Below, in pieces: positions 44,574 through 52,244 of a DNA stretch of 64,000 nucleotides; position 1 is the stretch's first letter, and every line of letters begins with the position of its first letter. The stretch lies in the NCBI RefSeq assembly GCF_900240975.1, contig NZ_LT968776.1:1855482-1919481 (forward strand). The letters run 5' to 3'. Below the pieces are notes generated by a model. That model was given only the letters and a program-made list of their open reading frames with translations, did not search any database and was not told the DNA's origin. The translations under genes were made by a program, and so were the position numbers. Source of the stretch: Mycobacterium sp. 4858 (GTDB taxonomy: Bacteria > Actinomycetota > Actinomycetes > Mycobacteriales > Mycobacteriaceae).

Positions 44574-46045
44574 GCGGGTACACCGGCTGGCACCGGTGCC
44601 CGGCTGACGCCCAACTCGCCCACCTCCTGGCCCGCACGTCGCGAACGGGCGAAGCCCATCGTGGATCCCAGCGCCAGACCCAGCGCCAAGGCGTCAACCG
44701 GCATCTCCGGCAACGGCCAAACGGCGGAGATGGCGAGCAGGCCTGCACTGACCGCCGCACTGATCTTCGCGGGCGCAGACGACCGGCGCAGCGCGCGGAT
44801 CAGCGGAGTGAGCGCGAATAGGGCAAACGCTGCCATGCCTACCGCGCCAGACTTGACAAGCCACCAGAGGTAGAAGTTGTGAGAGTAGGTCGGATAGAAC
44901 TTCATGGTGAAGTCGTTCGGGTCGTCGCCGTACGGCAGCTGATAGGCGTAGCCCAGGCCGTGGCCGAACCAGGGTGCCCGGGCGATCGCGCGGTCGAGGT
45001 GTTCCACCTCCCGCAGCCTGTCCAGCGTCGATGTGTCCACGGCAAGCGCACCTGTCGAAACTCCGCTCAGCACCCGGTAATTGAACGCGGCGAACTGATC
45101 GGCGAGCCACGCGCCGGTCGACGAGCCCTGCAGCAGAAACAGCGCGGTGGGCGCCATCACCGCAATGACCACCCCGGCGATCGCGGCAAGTGCCGCGGTT
45201 CGGCGGAGGGTTGACCAGCTGAAGCTGGCAAACAAAGCGACGACGGCGGCCACCGCAAAAGAGATCAATGGGTTGCGGCTGAATGACAGTAGCGCGATGA
45301 CCAACGCGGGGGCACCCAGCGTGAAATACGTTGCGGGCCTGACGCGGCCGACGATCGAAGCGGCGACCAGTGCGGTCAGCACGGCGGTAGCCGGTGATTG
45401 GGTGGCGATGATGACGCGAAGGGCCTGGCCGGCGCCCGTTCCCATCAGGCTTTCGGCCCGGCCGGCCAGGCGGACGGCATGGAGCGAACCCACGATCGCC
45501 ATGCCCGCCGAGAACCACAGAATCAACGTCAGCACCCGGATCGATAACTTGACGTAGTCGCCGTAAACGATCAACAAGCCCAGGACGAACCCACCGACCA
45601 TTTCGAGCAGGGTCTGCGATTCACGGATCACCACCCAGCCGGCATGTCCGGTCGCGAATCCGACAACGGTAAAGAACAGCACCGCCAGCGCGAAAATGCC
45701 CGGTACCGCGAAGTTCGAGAACCGCGGCCTCACCACGGGAATCAAGAAGCAGATCGCCAGGACCAACGCCACTTGGTATACGTAGATCACCGCCGGGCCG
45801 ACAACTTTGCCAACGTGCAAGCTCGCCGGAAGCGCAGCGAACGCCAAGAACAGCGCGACTCCTACCATCGCTTCCGGTTTGGCCCAGTACACGACCAGGC
45901 TGAACATTGCGAGGATCAGCATCATGCCCTGGCCGGTACTGCGTACCGCGAAAACGCCGACCGCGAAGCAACCGAACAGGAACACCGCCAGCGGCACTGC
46001 GCCAATTGCCAAGCGGAGGCGGCGGCCTCGCACGTAGTGGGTCAC
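44570..46045 (-). CDS. Wzy/O-antigen-ligase-like membrane polymerase
   Basis: A 491-residue protein with about eleven hydrophobic helices. A large periplasmic-type loop between later helices contains RAPWFGHGLGYAYQLPYG and YPTYSHNFYLWWLVKSG. The H-N-x-[FYL]-L arrangement is the Wzy_C/O-antigen ligase signature (here SHNFYLWWL, near residue 390). It should polymerise lipid-linked repeat units on the outer face of the membrane or ligate the polymer to an acceptor. GTG 46045 overlaps the stop of the BY-kinase-like gene, and its own stop overlaps the GT4 start. Polymerase rather than ligase is inferred from the flippase and chain-length protein in the same locus. Confidence 0.88.
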   Translation of the reverse strand: MTHYVRGRRLRLAIGAVPLAVFLFGCFAVGVFAVRSTGQGMMLILAMFSLVVYWAKPEAMVGVALFLAFAALPASLHVGKVVGPAVIYVYQVALVLAICFLIPVVRPRFSNFAVPGIFALAVLFFTVVGFATGHAGWVVIRESQTLLEMVGGFVLGLLIVYGDYVKLSIRVLTLILWFSAGMAIVGSLHAVRLAGRAESLMGTGAGQALRVIIATQSPATAVLTALVAASIVGRVRPATYFTLGAPALVIALLSFSRNPLISFAVAAVVALFASFSWSTLRRTAALAAIAGVVIAVMAPTALFLLQGSSTGAWLADQFAAFNYRVLSGVSTGALAVDTSTLDRLREVEHLDRAIARAPWFGHGLGYAYQLPYGDDPNDFTMKFYPTYSHNFYLWWLVKSGAVGMAAFALFALTPLIRALRRSSAPAKISAAVSAGLLAISAVWPLPEMPVDALALGLALGSTMGFARSRRAGQEVGELGVSRAPVPAGVPA

Positions 46046-47424
46046 GGCGGACCGCCGACCTTTACCCGGTAGTTCCTGGCCGCAGCTCTGACGTGACGGG
46101 AAACGCGGGCATCGGTCAGCACGGTGCCGAGGATCGCCGCGCCGGCCGAGCGCAGCGCTGTCAACGCGTCCTCGAGCTCATCGAAAGTCGTTCGGCCCGC
46201 CCGCACGACCAACACCGTGGCTTGAACGGCACCGGCCAGCACGGCGCTGTCAGCAGTCGCCAGCACCGGCGGGCCGTCGACGACCGTGCGGTCAAAATGT
46301 GACGACAGATCCGTCAGCACTTGGTCGATCGCTGCCGGCTGGTAGGCGCTGCAGGGCGAGATGTCGCGGCGGGAGGATCGCGACGCGAGAATGAAAAGCT
46401 TCGGAATCGGGGCCGGCTTCACAGCTTCCAAAGCAGTTTCGGGATTGCCCAGTGCATTGGCCAGTCCCTCCCGCGACTCAACTCTCAGCAGGCCGGCAAT
46501 CACGGGTCGGCGCGTATCGCCCTCGACCAACAGCACGTCTTCCCCGAGTTCGGCGAGTGACAGCGAGAGGTTCAGCACGGTCGTCGTGGTTCCCTCACCA
46601 CCGAAGGGCGCCACCACCAGCACCCGGCGGGCATCGGGTCCCATGGCCCTGAGCAGCCGGGTGCGGAAGTCGCGCACTGCGTCATCGAGGGTGACATCGG
46701 TGCCGAACCGCGGTGCGCCGCCGCGCTTTCCGGGCAGCTCGGCCAAGGTCGGCAAGCCCGAAAGCTGTTCCAGCTTCCGACGGGTGCGCACTGTGTGATC
46801 GCTGGCCTCTCGGGTCAGCGCCACCGCGATGCCAAGAAGGACGCCGGCGACAAGGCCCATCGCCATGTTGCGATCCGGCACCGGCCTGCTTGGACGATCG
46901 GGTATCTCGGGCTGCTTCACCACCGTCGCTCGGGCGGTCGGTTTTTGCGTCGGCCTCTGCGGCGCATCCGGGCGTGGCGGAGCCGGATTGGCATCGAGCG
47001 TGGGGACCAGCGCCGCGAACGAATCGGCCATCCCCCCGGCGAGTACCGCGGCGCGCTTGGGATCGGTGTCAGTGACGGTGATCGTGAACAGCATGGATTT
47101 CGGCGTGTATCTCACCTGGGTTTGGCTCACCACAACGTCCGGGCTGATCGCGAGCTGGAGTTGACTGACCGCGCGCTCGGCCACGGCGCGCCCGCCGGCG
47201 ATCTCGGCGTAGGACGACAATCGGTCCTGCGCGGCCTGCCCGCCCCAGTACACGTCGGTGACGTCGGTTTCACCGGAGATCGAAATGAGGATCGTGGCCG
47301 ACGACTGGTACGCCTTGTTCTGAAAGACGGTCACGGCTGCGGCACCGACCAGACACGCGAGCAACGCGCCCAAGACGAGTTTCCAGCGCAGCAGGAGGAC
47401 CTGAACAAAGGTGCGGAAATCCAT
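46042..47424 (-). CDS. Wzz/BY-kinase-like chain-length protein lacking the P-loop lysine
   Basis: A 460-residue protein. The Wzz domain starts MDFRTFVQVLLLRWKLVLG with TM1 at about 14-33. A periplasmic part with a proline-rich stretch (148-185) follows, then TM2 at about 188-204. A cytoplasmic tyrosine-kinase-like ATPase follows. Its Walker A reads GGEGTTTTVLNL at 275-286, with T279 where the nucleotide-binding lysine should be. Walker A' is LLVEGDTRRP, with E301 for the usual aspartate. Walker B is VVDGPP with D383. Only one tyrosine (Y452) lies in the tail, so there is no tyrosine cluster. Membrane topology supports a polymer chain-length role; kinase activity is doubtful. First gene of the polymerase operon. 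Confidence 0.88.
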   Translation of the reverse strand: MDFRTFVQVLLLRWKLVLGALLACLVGAAAVTVFQNKAYQSSATILISISGETDVTDVYWGGQAAQDRLSSYAEIAGGRAVAERAVSQLQLAISPDVVVSQTQVRYTPKSMLFTITVTDTDPKRAAVLAGGMADSFAALVPTLDANPAPPRPDAPQRPTQKPTARATVVKQPEIPDRPSRPVPDRNMAMGLVAGVLLGIAVALTREASDHTVRTRRKLEQLSGLPTLAELPGKRGGAPRFGTDVTLDDAVRDFRTRLLRAMGPDARRVLVVAPFGGEGTTTTVLNLSLSLAELGEDVLLVEGDTRRPVIAGLLRVESREGLANALGNPETALEAVKPAPIPKLFILASRSSRRDISPCSAYQPAAIDQVLTDLSSHFDRTVVDGPPVLATADSAVLAGAVQATVLVVRAGRTTFDELEDALTALRSAGAAILGTVLTDARVSRHVRAAARNYRVKVGGPP

Positions 47425-47695
47425 CCACTACCCTTTCTCGAACCGGTGTCACAAACAGCGTCGATCCCGTCCGCTCCGCACCCGCCGGGTAAACCGCATG
47501 CACATTATGCAGCATCGCCAATGGCGAATTGTCGAAAATTGGATCCCGTTTGCCCAGACCGCCGAAGGTTTTCGGTGCCATAGGATGAATCCCCGAGCTT
47601 GTAGACCGGCGTCCATCGCCCGAAGGCGGCGGAGCCGTTGGGACGCCATGTCTTTGACCTTCGCGTGATTTTCGACAGCGCCGCGGTTCCTGACT

Positions 47696-49319
47696 GCCCT
47701 GTGCTTACCGGGGGTTGTCGGCGCGGTTCTTGCCGACGGGGGTGGTCAGGGTGTTGTAGGGGATGTCGATCGTCTCGATCGGATAGGACCCCAGTTCGTC
47801 GCGTCCATCGCGGGCCAGATTCATGGGCGGATAGTTCATCACGTAGGAGGCGCCCGGTTTGTGCTGTTGCCAGTCCACGGTGGCGCGCAGCGTGTAGTGC
47901 CCCGGCGCCAAGGTCTTCATGTCGACCGACACCGATTCGGTGCGTGATGCCTGGACCGCCATCCCGCCGGGACCTCGGCCAGGAGTAGGGACCAGGGTCT
48001 TCAAATCCATCGTTGAGGGCAGCGTCTCGATCAGGTTGCCCCACCAATCCACCAGCAGATAATGGACGACCCAATTCTCGACCGTGGCGGCGGCGCCGTA
48101 GTTGGTCCAGGTGAGCGGGATCTGAGCGACCCCGTTGAGGATCGACTCCGATCCGGCCAGCACCTGCACCGAGTAGCGGTAACCAGAGAACGCGTTGGCC
48201 TTCGCCCACAGCACATACAAAACCGGCAGCATCGGCGTCGTCGCCAGCCAGTCCGGGAAATTGAAGCTCGACGTCATCGACACGTGATAGGTGACCACGT
48301 CATGCAGGGCGGCTTCGTAGTAGGTCTGCGGGTCGGATTCGTAGGGCAACTGGCACCATTCGGTGACCACCAGCGTCGAGGCCAGCCGGTCTTTGATCTG
48401 GTTGACCAGCGGGTCGTTCTTCTGGACGTAATACGACTCTTTCAAGTCCGCCCAAGCGGGCAACATCGGGTAGACACCAAGACAATCCGAGCGGACGCCC
48501 ACCGGCGCGGACAGTTTCTTGGTGACCTCGTCGGTGAACAGCTGGCGCACGATCTCCGGATTGGGCACGGTGACCACCAACCGGGTATTAGGGAACGCGT
48601 TCACATTGGCCGCCACCAGCCGGCGAATGGAATCGGCGGTGATGCTCTGATCACGCCACTGGCTGTAATACCCCAGCTTCGCCACACTTTCCTCCGGCGC
48701 CGGTCCCGGCGCCCCCAGCCAGTCCCGCAGATAGGCGATGTGGTTCTCGCTGAAATCCCCGTACCCGGAGAACTCGAACACGCTCAGCCGCTCATCACGG
48801 TCATAACGACGCCCGAGCGCGGCGAGCAACTGAGAAAACGCATCCAGATAGCCGGGATCGTTCCAATTGGGCACCACCTGCGTCGCCGAGCCCGCGAGGG
48901 TGTTCGACCGCCCGGGATAGCTGGTGGTGGCACCGGGCCTGGCCGCCAGCCAATCCGGAACCTCGATGTTGTTGCCGTACGGGTAGGAGCCATCACCCGA
49001 AGAGTTGTAGGCATACACCCGCAGCATCAACCGCATATTGCGGATCGCCAACTGCCGCAGCGCGGTATCGATCACCCCGAAATCGAACTTACGTTCATCG
49101 GGGGCATCGGCCGGCAACGTACGCGGATCAATGGGCTGCAACTGCCGCCACGAAACCCGCAAACTGGCGTCGTTGGACCCATGCCACCCCGTATACCGAC
49201 CCTGCGCCGGATTACCCTGCGGAAACAACGGCTGCAACAGACCCTCATACTGCCCACGCAACGGATTAGGGATTTGCTGAACATCGGCCAAGATCGGCGG
49301 AATAACCAAGGCGGTCAGC
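47696..49319. repeat. Direct repeat, copy A (1624 bases)
   Basis: Corresponds base for base, as far as I can read, to 49505-51128 at a constant offset of 1809. It covers everything from just after the stop codon of the exported protein to codon LTALVIPP near its N-terminus. Outside these limits the two loci differ, including in their leader peptides. Confidence 0.9.
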
Positions 49320-49423
49320 ACCGCGGTGTCGCTCGGAGCAGCCCGTGCGGCCGGCGCCAGCGCGGCGCACGCGGCCACGGACACAGCCACGGCCACCACC
49401 GTTATCTTCGAACAACGACCCAT
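47705..49423 (-). CDS. Exported barrel-type protein, DUF4832/DUF4874-like, copy A
   Basis: A 572-residue exported protein. The leader is GRCSKITVVAVAVSVAACAA followed by ALAPAARA-AP, a cleavable signal peptide; the VAAC could also act as a weak lipobox. The mature part resembles DUF4874/DUF4832 glycosidase-like barrels: IPNPLRGQYEGLLQPLF, SLRVSWRQLQPIDPRT, FDFGVIDTALRQLAIRNMRL, VPDWLA, PNWNDPGYLDAFSQLLAALG, and FEFSGYGDFSENH, whose glutamate sits where such barrels place an acid. A C-terminal beta domain follows. ATG 49423 is chosen over 49426 because it aligns exactly with copy B. A hydrolase, lyase or polymer-binding role is inferred from context. Confidence 0.78.
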   Translation of the reverse strand: MGRCSKITVVAVAVSVAACAALAPAARAAPSDTAVLTALVIPPILADVQQIPNPLRGQYEGLLQPLFPQGNPAQGRYTGWHGSNDASLRVSWRQLQPIDPRTLPADAPDERKFDFGVIDTALRQLAIRNMRLMLRVYAYNSSGDGSYPYGNNIEVPDWLAARPGATTSYPGRSNTLAGSATQVVPNWNDPGYLDAFSQLLAALGRRYDRDERLSVFEFSGYGDFSENHIAYLRDWLGAPGPAPEESVAKLGYYSQWRDQSITADSIRRLVAANVNAFPNTRLVVTVPNPEIVRQLFTDEVTKKLSAPVGVRSDCLGVYPMLPAWADLKESYYVQKNDPLVNQIKDRLASTLVVTEWCQLPYESDPQTYYEAALHDVVTYHVSMTSSFNFPDWLATTPMLPVLYVLWAKANAFSGYRYSVQVLAGSESILNGVAQIPLTWTNYGAAATVENWVVHYLLVDWWGNLIETLPSTMDLKTLVPTPGRGPGGMAVQASRTESVSVDMKTLAPGHYTLRATVDWQQHKPGASYVMNYPPMNLARDGRDELGSYPIETIDIPYNTLTTPVGKNRADNPR

Positions 49424-49429
49424 CATCCC

Positions 49430-49437
49430 CAGTATGG
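49430..49437 (-). promoter_or_regulatory. Putative -10 element for leaderless transcript of copy A
   Basis: CCATACTG on the minus strand lies exactly six bases before ATG 49423. The same octamer lies six bases before the start of copy B, although the sequence around it has diverged. Confidence 0.4.
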
Positions 49438-49504
49438 AGCGCGCGACCAGGCTTGACTCACGTTTTCGGGGTCGTGCAGTGGGTGCAGCTGACCTCGCTC
49501 GCTG

Positions 49505-51128
49505 GCCCTGTGCTTACCGGGGGTTGTCGGCGCGGTTCTTGCCGACGGGGGTGGTCAGGGTGTTGTAGGGGATGTCGATCGTCTCGATCGGATAGGACCC
49601 CAGTTCGTCGCGTCCATCGCGGGCCAGATTCATGGGCGGATAGTTCATCACGTAGGAGGCGCCCGGTTTGTGCTGTTGCCAGTCCACGGTGGCGCGCAGC
49701 GTGTAGTGCCCCGGCGCCAAGGTCTTCATGTCGACCGACACCGATTCGGTGCGTGATGCCTGGACCGCCATCCCGCCGGGACCTCGGCCAGGAGTAGGGA
49801 CCAGGGTCTTCAAATCCATCGTTGAGGGCAGCGTCTCGATCAGGTTGCCCCACCAATCCACCAGCAGATAATGGACGACCCAATTCTCGACCGTGGCGGC
49901 GGCGCCGTAGTTGGTCCAGGTGAGCGGGATCTGAGCGACCCCGTTGAGGATCGACTCCGATCCGGCCAGCACCTGCACCGAGTAGCGGTAACCAGAGAAC
50001 GCGTTGGCCTTCGCCCACAGCACATACAAAACCGGCAGCATCGGCGTCGTCGCCAGCCAGTCCGGGAAATTGAAGCTCGACGTCATCGACACGTGATAGG
50101 TGACCACGTCATGCAGGGCGGCTTCGTAGTAGGTCTGCGGGTCGGATTCGTAGGGCAACTGGCACCATTCGGTGACCACCAGCGTCGAGGCCAGCCGGTC
50201 TTTGATCTGGTTGACCAGCGGGTCGTTCTTCTGGACGTAATACGACTCTTTCAAGTCCGCCCAAGCGGGCAACATCGGGTAGACACCAAGACAATCCGAG
50301 CGGACGCCCACCGGCGCGGACAGTTTCTTGGTGACCTCGTCGGTGAACAGCTGGCGCACGATCTCCGGATTGGGCACGGTGACCACCAACCGGGTATTAG
50401 GGAACGCGTTCACATTGGCCGCCACCAGCCGGCGAATGGAATCGGCGGTGATGCTCTGATCACGCCACTGGCTGTAATACCCCAGCTTCGCCACACTTTC
50501 CTCCGGCGCCGGTCCCGGCGCCCCCAGCCAGTCCCGCAGATAGGCGATGTGGTTCTCGCTGAAATCCCCGTACCCGGAGAACTCGAACACGCTCAGCCGC
50601 TCATCACGGTCATAACGACGCCCGAGCGCGGCGAGCAACTGAGAAAACGCATCCAGATAGCCGGGATCGTTCCAATTGGGCACCACCTGCGTCGCCGAGC
50701 CCGCGAGGGTGTTCGACCGCCCGGGATAGCTGGTGGTGGCACCGGGCCTGGCCGCCAGCCAATCCGGAACCTCGATGTTGTTGCCGTACGGGTAGGAGCC
50801 ATCACCCGAAGAGTTGTAGGCATACACCCGCAGCATCAACCGCATATTGCGGATCGCCAACTGCCGCAGCGCGGTATCGATCACCCCGAAATCGAACTTA
50901 CGTTCATCGGGGGCATCGGCCGGCAACGTACGCGGATCAATGGGCTGCAACTGCCGCCACGAAACCCGCAAACTGGCGTCGTTGGACCCATGCCACCCCG
51001 TATACCGACCCTGCGCCGGATTACCCTGCGGAAACAACGGCTGCAACAGACCCTCATACTGCCCACGCAACGGATTAGGGATTTGCTGAACATCGGCCAA
51101 GATCGGCGGAATAACCAAGGCGGTCAGC
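49505..51128. repeat. Direct repeat, copy B (1624 bases)
   Basis: Second member of the identical pair, separated from copy A by 185 bases. The pair is a likely target for unequal recombination and for collapse in short-read assemblies. Confidence 0.9.
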
Positions 51129-51217
51129 GGGGAGGTGCCGGAGGGGCGATCCCATCCGGACATCACCAGTGCGGCGCACGCGACCCCAACGAGCACCTGT
51201 TTTGACCGACGAACCAT
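49514..51217 (-). CDS. Exported barrel-type protein, DUF4832/DUF4874-like, copy B
   Basis: A 567-residue protein identical to copy A from LTALVIPP to the C-terminus (about 545 residues), with a different N-terminus: VRRSKQVLVGVACAALVMSG, then WDRPSGTSP. This leader is shorter and lacks a clear AxA cleavage site, so the protein may stay membrane-anchored through the uncleaved signal. The aligned pattern MGRCSK against MVRRSK shows that the leaders are homologous but diverged. Position and neighbours put it at the end of the polysaccharide locus, divergent from an FkbM methyltransferase. The biochemical function is unproven. Confidence 0.78.
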   Translation of the reverse strand: MVRRSKQVLVGVACAALVMSGWDRPSGTSPLTALVIPPILADVQQIPNPLRGQYEGLLQPLFPQGNPAQGRYTGWHGSNDASLRVSWRQLQPIDPRTLPADAPDERKFDFGVIDTALRQLAIRNMRLMLRVYAYNSSGDGSYPYGNNIEVPDWLAARPGATTSYPGRSNTLAGSATQVVPNWNDPGYLDAFSQLLAALGRRYDRDERLSVFEFSGYGDFSENHIAYLRDWLGAPGPAPEESVAKLGYYSQWRDQSITADSIRRLVAANVNAFPNTRLVVTVPNPEIVRQLFTDEVTKKLSAPVGVRSDCLGVYPMLPAWADLKESYYVQKNDPLVNQIKDRLASTLVVTEWCQLPYESDPQTYYEAALHDVVTYHVSMTSSFNFPDWLATTPMLPVLYVLWAKANAFSGYRYSVQVLAGSESILNGVAQIPLTWTNYGAAATVENWVVHYLLVDWWGNLIETLPSTMDLKTLVPTPGRGPGGMAVQASRTESVSVDMKTLAPGHYTLRATVDWQQHKPGASYVMNYPPMNLARDGRDELGSYPIETIDIPYNTLTTPVGKNRADNPR

Positions 51218-51223
51218 CGTCTA

Positions 51224-51231
51224 CAGTATGG
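51224..51231 (-). promoter_or_regulatory. Putative -10 element for leaderless transcript of copy B
   Basis: Minus-strand CCATACTG six bases before ATG 51217. No purine-rich ribosome-binding site precedes the ATG, which fits a leaderless message. Confidence 0.4.
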
Positions 51232-51419
51232 GACTTGCGGTTTGCCGTGGTTGACGTTTCGCACGCCGAGATTGTCGGCGGCCGGCCATACCTGCCGCGC
51301 CATGAAAGTTGCGCGGCGGTGTGGCGAATCGGACGCATTCGCGACATCGGAAGCGTTCGCGGGCACGACTCGGCGACTATGCTGAGAGCTCGGCAACAGG
51401 CCGCTGGAAGGCATGACAG

Positions 51420-52214
51420 ATGCCCGTCGCACACTCAGCCAAACAATGGCTCGCCCCCGCGGCAAAGTCGGTCGCACCACGCCTGTTCTGGCGGCGCAGA
51501 TACCGCATCCTGCAGCGCCTCGGTGAATCCCGCCCGGACGTGCAACTGGCGGCATCTCTGTGCGATCCGACGCGGGTTTCACTGGACATCGGAGCCGATG
51601 TCGGCGAGTTCACGATCGCGATGTTGCCATCTTCGCAATCGGTCATCGCTTTCGAACCCAGGCCGGCCCAGGCCCGCGATCTGGCGGCGATGTTCAACGC
51701 GGTCGGCGTCGCGGCGCGGGTGGAGGCGGTGGCGCTGTCGGACAAGCCCGGCGCGGCGGCCATGCGGATCGTCGAGGCGGAACCGGGCCGCAGCACGATC
51801 GATACCGGCAACGTGCTAGGCGATGTGAGCGCCGGCCGGGTGCACAGCATCGACGTGCCGGTCAAGCGCCTCGACGATCTGCACCTGGACAATGTCGGGC
51901 TGATCAAGATCGATGTCGAAGGCCACGAACTGGCCGTGTTGCGCGGCGCCCAGGACACCCTCACGCGCAACCGGCCGGCGGTTCTCGTGGAAGCCGAGGA
52001 GCGCCATCACCCCAACGCCGTGTTGGAGATCACCGCGTTGTTGACCGGCCTGGGCTACGCGGGCTATTTCGACCTCGGCGGCGCTCGAATACCGGTCGAA
52101 CAGTTCGACGCGACCAAACATCAGAATCCGGCGAACATCGGCGGCGCCGAGGATGGGTGGGCGGCGCGCGGCGTCTACGTCAACAATTTCGTCTTCGTTC
52201 CTAACGAGGCTTGA
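51420..52214 (+). CDS. FkbM-family methyltransferase
   Basis: A 264-residue FkbM enzyme. VSLDIGADVGEFTIAML is motif I, VIAFEPRPAQARDLAAMF carries the acidic contact, and GLIKIDVEGHELAVLRGAQ is the family signature. The N-terminal 45 residues are basic and helical. ATG 51420 has a GGAAGG-like site upstream. It is divergent from exported copy B across about 200 bases that should hold both promoters. It is the last gene of the polysaccharide locus before Rv0216-type core genes resume, 30 bases away and convergent. Sugar O-methylation is the likely role. Confidence 0.9.
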   Translation: MPVAHSAKQWLAPAAKSVAPRLFWRRRYRILQRLGESRPDVQLAASLCDPTRVSLDIGADVGEFTIAMLPSSQSVIAFEPRPAQARDLAAMFNAVGVAARVEAVALSDKPGAAAMRIVEAEPGRSTIDTGNVLGDVSAGRVHSIDVPVKRLDDLHLDNVGLIKIDVEGHELAVLRGAQDTLTRNRPAVLVEAEERHHPNAVLEITALLTGLGYAGYFDLGGARIPVEQFDATKHQNPANIGGAEDGWAARGVYVNNFVFVPNEA

Positions 52215-52244
52215 GGCCGTGCGGTCAAACCGGCGTGAGCGCCT

